From Candidatus Bipolaricaulota bacterium (GTDB lineage Bacteria; Bipolaricaulota; Bipolaricaulia; UBA7950; UBA9294), in contig JAJOKK010000092.1 of the NCBI GenBank assembly GCA_021129875.1, positions 1 to 6,853 on the forward strand: a stretch of 6,853 nt of DNA, in the 5' to 3' direction. Under the pieces are notes generated by a model. That model saw nothing but the letters and a program-made list of their open reading frames with translations. It had not been told where the DNA came from and did not search any database. The translations under genes were made by a program, and so were the position numbers. This document shows, piece after piece, positions 5,662 through 6,853 of the stretch (position 1 is the stretch's first letter; every line of letters begins with the position of its first letter).

Positions 5662-6357
5662 CTAATCTGTCACAGTAGAGAAGACAAACCTATCCCCATG
5701 CACGCGTACCCATCCAGCGAACCCACCGAGCAGGCTCATCGCATCGGGGAAGCCCCGGGCGTTCATCATCCGCGCCGCCCGGTCCCCGAGACTCCCGTCC
5801 TGGTCGTAGAGGATGATCAGGACCCCTCGTGGGAGGCGAGTGAGCCACCCCGCCAGCTCCACGTACGGAATGTTGATCGCCCCCAGCAGGTGACCGGCGG
5901 CGTGGGCCTCTGGTTCTCGCAGATCGATAAGCAGGTAGAACAAGGGCTTAAGGTCTCCTATCGCGATATGATATGGCTGAGACGGGGTAGTGCGTCCGGT
6001 CATACGCAGGGTCAGCCGGGGCTGGTGTGGGTCGTTCGACTCGACCAGGACGCGCTGACTGACTCCACCCAGAAAGCGAGCCGTATCCACGATCATTACA
6101 AGTTCGACCGACTCGCCAGGGGCGAGTGTCGCAGACGACGGCGCCGCTGTGGCACAAGGGCAAGGCCCCCACATTCTTCTAATAGTGAGCGTTCCAGTGC
6201 CCGTATTCCTCAGCAGGAACGTGTGGGTGACGAAGGTACCACGCACTACACTGCCAAAATCGTGCACCGGGATATCGACGGCGATCCGTGGTGCCGCACC
6301 CAAGGTAATCCCCAGGATAACGATAATAATCAATGCAAGCAAAACAGCCTTGTTCAT
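5662..6357 (-). CDS. Exported DUF1573 domain fused to a cysteine-less rhodanese domain
   Basis: A 231-residue exported protein. The ATG at 6357 has a perfect AAGGAGG six bases upstream and leads into a signal or anchor sequence (residues 4-20, AVLLALIIIVILGITLG), so it is preferred to the longer frame starting at 6390. Residues 24-122 match the DUF1573 immunoglobulin-like fold: HDFGSVVRG, THTFLLRNTG, LAPGESVELVMIVD and VESNDP. The usual SCGCT motif appears as GPCPCAT (C66, C68). Residues 130-222 match a rhodanese domain: LIDLREPEAHAAGHLLGAINIP, then YDQDGSLGDRAARMM, then GGFAGW. The active-site cysteine expected after Tyr184 is Asp185, so sulfur transfer is unlikely and the domain may only bind. 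DUF1573 proteins often occur beside exported thiol-redox genes. As the first gene of the minus-strand set it is probably a substrate, chaperone or docking partner of the thioredoxin proteins. No biochemical role is established here. Confidence 0.88.
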   Translation of the reverse strand: MNKAVLLALIIIVILGITLGAAPRIAVDIPVHDFGSVVRGTFVTHTFLLRNTGTGTLTIRRMWGPCPCATAAPSSATLAPGESVELVMIVDTARFLGGVSQRVLVESNDPHQPRLTLRMTGRTTPSQPYHIAIGDLKPLFYLLIDLREPEAHAAGHLLGAINIPYVELAGWLTRLPRGVLIILYDQDGSLGDRAARMMNARGFPDAMSLLGGFAGWVRVHGDRFVFSTVTD

Positions 6358-6801
6358 ATTATTCCTCCTTTTTTTGATCTGTCCGGTCAATTTTTACACA
6401 TCGGCCGGTTCAGTGCAAATCGAAACATCGCTCAAAGCCGATTCCCAGGCAGACGAAACCGACCGATAGTCGCTATAGTGTAACCGCACAGCCTTGCTCG
6501 TGCATCGCGCGAGCACACATGTTGACGGGACTTTAATCACCATGTTGCGCACTGAAACATAGCTCGTCGTCCTGACACAGAGAGACTTGCACACCACAGC
6601 GTCCGGAGAGCACAGTGCCTGTCCAACCGCTACACGGAACGCTTAGCTGAAGGCTCTATTGCTAACTGTTGTAGGCGATTATGTGTAGGGGCGAAAATCT
6701 TTCGTCCCTATCGGTTGAGGGCACTCGATCTGGATATTCGCTGGTTCCCGGCCGATGAAGCCTTGCGCGAAACGAGCATGGAGAAACTCATGCCGCCCCT
6801 C
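6358..6801. other. Upstream region of the redox operon, mostly non-coding
   Basis: This 444-base stretch has no clear gene. The ribosome-binding site of the DUF1573 gene is at 6364-6370. The best minus-strand promoter match is poor: TTGCAC (6413-6418) and TAAAAA (6391-6396) with a 16-base spacer, seven of twelve positions, so the true promoter is not identified. A weak inverted repeat, TGCTCG with CGAGCA, lies near 6494-6514. The outer part contains a strong palindrome and an open frame that leaves the window (both listed separately). GATC, abundant in the genes, occurs only twice here, suggesting different selection or origin. Confidence 0.5.
6686..6710. repeat. Strong 11-bp palindrome, REP or MITE-like
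   Basis: The arms TAGGGGCGAAA and TTTCGTCCCTA pair over 11 positions with one G-T wobble around a three-base loop (6697-6699). No T-run follows on either strand, so it is not a standard terminator. Palindromes beginning TAGGGGCG are, from memory, a common type of dispersed repeat in bacterial genomes. It lies 91 bases inside the right inverted repeat, so it could belong to a mobile or repetitive tract at this edge. Confidence 0.65.
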
Positions 6802-6853
6802 AGGCTGTTGCATAACCCTCTTCTCCTTGCAGAACAGAAGCTTTCACCGTCTC
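6802..6853 (-). repeat. Right copy of 52-bp inverted repeat at window edge
   Basis: Exact reverse complement of bases 3-54, ending at the last base of the window. On the minus strand its AAGGAG and ATG (6813-6811) read into the window and open a 44-codon frame ending at 6679, whereas the left copy opens only 13 codons. The sequences just inside the two arms differ, so any duplicated target site would have to lie elsewhere. The repeat probably continues beyond the edge. Confidence 0.9.

Larger units (their letters stand above)
6556..6853 (+). other. Stop-free frame running off the right edge, uncertain coding
   Basis: After a TGA at 6553-6555 this frame has 99 codons without a stop and continues past the window end through the inverted repeat. 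There is no good start: TTG at 6715 and ATG at 6778 are the main options, neither with a clear ribosome-binding site. The part from about 6718 has gene-like third positions, mostly G or C, and reads DLDIRWFPADEALRETSMEKL. Before that it is Cys- and Arg-rich and unlikely to be protein. On the minus strand the right repeat supplies AAGGAG and an ATG at 6813 that opens 44 codons to a TAA at 6679. The two overlap, so at most one is real; either may be a gene remnant. No family is recognised. Confidence 0.25.

Noticed and set aside
5698..6483. Long plus-strand frame opposite the DUF1573-rhodanese gene
   Set aside because: It is antisense to a gene with clear domain motifs, and its translation is His-, Arg- and Gln-rich with no recognisable fold.
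6409..6556. Eight-bp inverted pair TTCAGTGC and GCACTGAA
   Set aside because: The arms are short and 132 bases apart, as expected by chance in this length.
1..6853. CRISPR arrays, tRNA or rRNA genes, phage genes or transposases
   Set aside because: No regularly spaced repeats, cloverleaf, rRNA motif or transposase-like protein was seen on either strand.

Overview
This 6,853-base window looks like chromosomal DNA of an uncultured, fairly GC-rich bacterium. The six confidently called genes are all bacterial in type: good Shine-Dalgarno sequences, Sec-type signal peptides, a sigma-70-family factor and exported thiol-redox proteins. I cannot name the lineage from sequence alone. The mix would suit a deep-branching anaerobe or thermophile such as Bipolaricaulota, but that is a guess. 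Both window edges carry the same 52-base sequence in opposite orientation, so this is probably a complete assembly contig that stops in a repeat at each end, or a segment bounded by inverted repeats.

Layout, left to right. Bases 3-54 are the left inverted repeat. Bases 55-309 hold a small tandem repeat, a small hairpin and a strong sigma-70-type promoter. Two plus-strand genes follow: a 282-residue HEAT-repeat protein (310-1158) and a 478-residue exported protein with a von Willebrand factor A (VWA) domain and an intact metal site (1286-2722). They converge on a minus-strand block that fills 2753-6357. Read in its own direction, that block is: an exported DUF1573 protein fused to a rhodanese domain that lacks its catalytic cysteine; a thioredoxin-like domain fused to a six-helix CcdA/DsbD-type membrane reductase; a membrane-anchored thioredoxin-like protein; a group 3 sigma factor of the SigB/SigF/SigG type; and a small acidic helical protein. 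Bases 6358-6801 are mostly non-coding, with one strong 11-bp palindrome and an uncertain open frame that runs off the edge. Bases 6802-6853 are the right inverted repeat.

How the genes may work together (inference). CcdA-type proteins pass electrons from the cytoplasmic thioredoxin pool across the membrane. Here the acceptor thioredoxin domain is attached to the N-terminus of the transporter, the reverse of DsbD, where it is at the C-terminus. A second, related thioredoxin domain on its own anchor would be the next carrier. The DUF1573-rhodanese protein would be a partner or client with a Cys-Pro-Cys motif. The sigma factor starts 95 bases after this set on the same strand, behind its own -10 element placed inside a 7-bp inverted repeat. 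It is followed by a small protein with two cysteines. A thiol-linked regulatory circuit is possible but unproven. The exported VWA protein on the other strand is also cysteine-rich and has a CDPC motif, so it could be a substrate.
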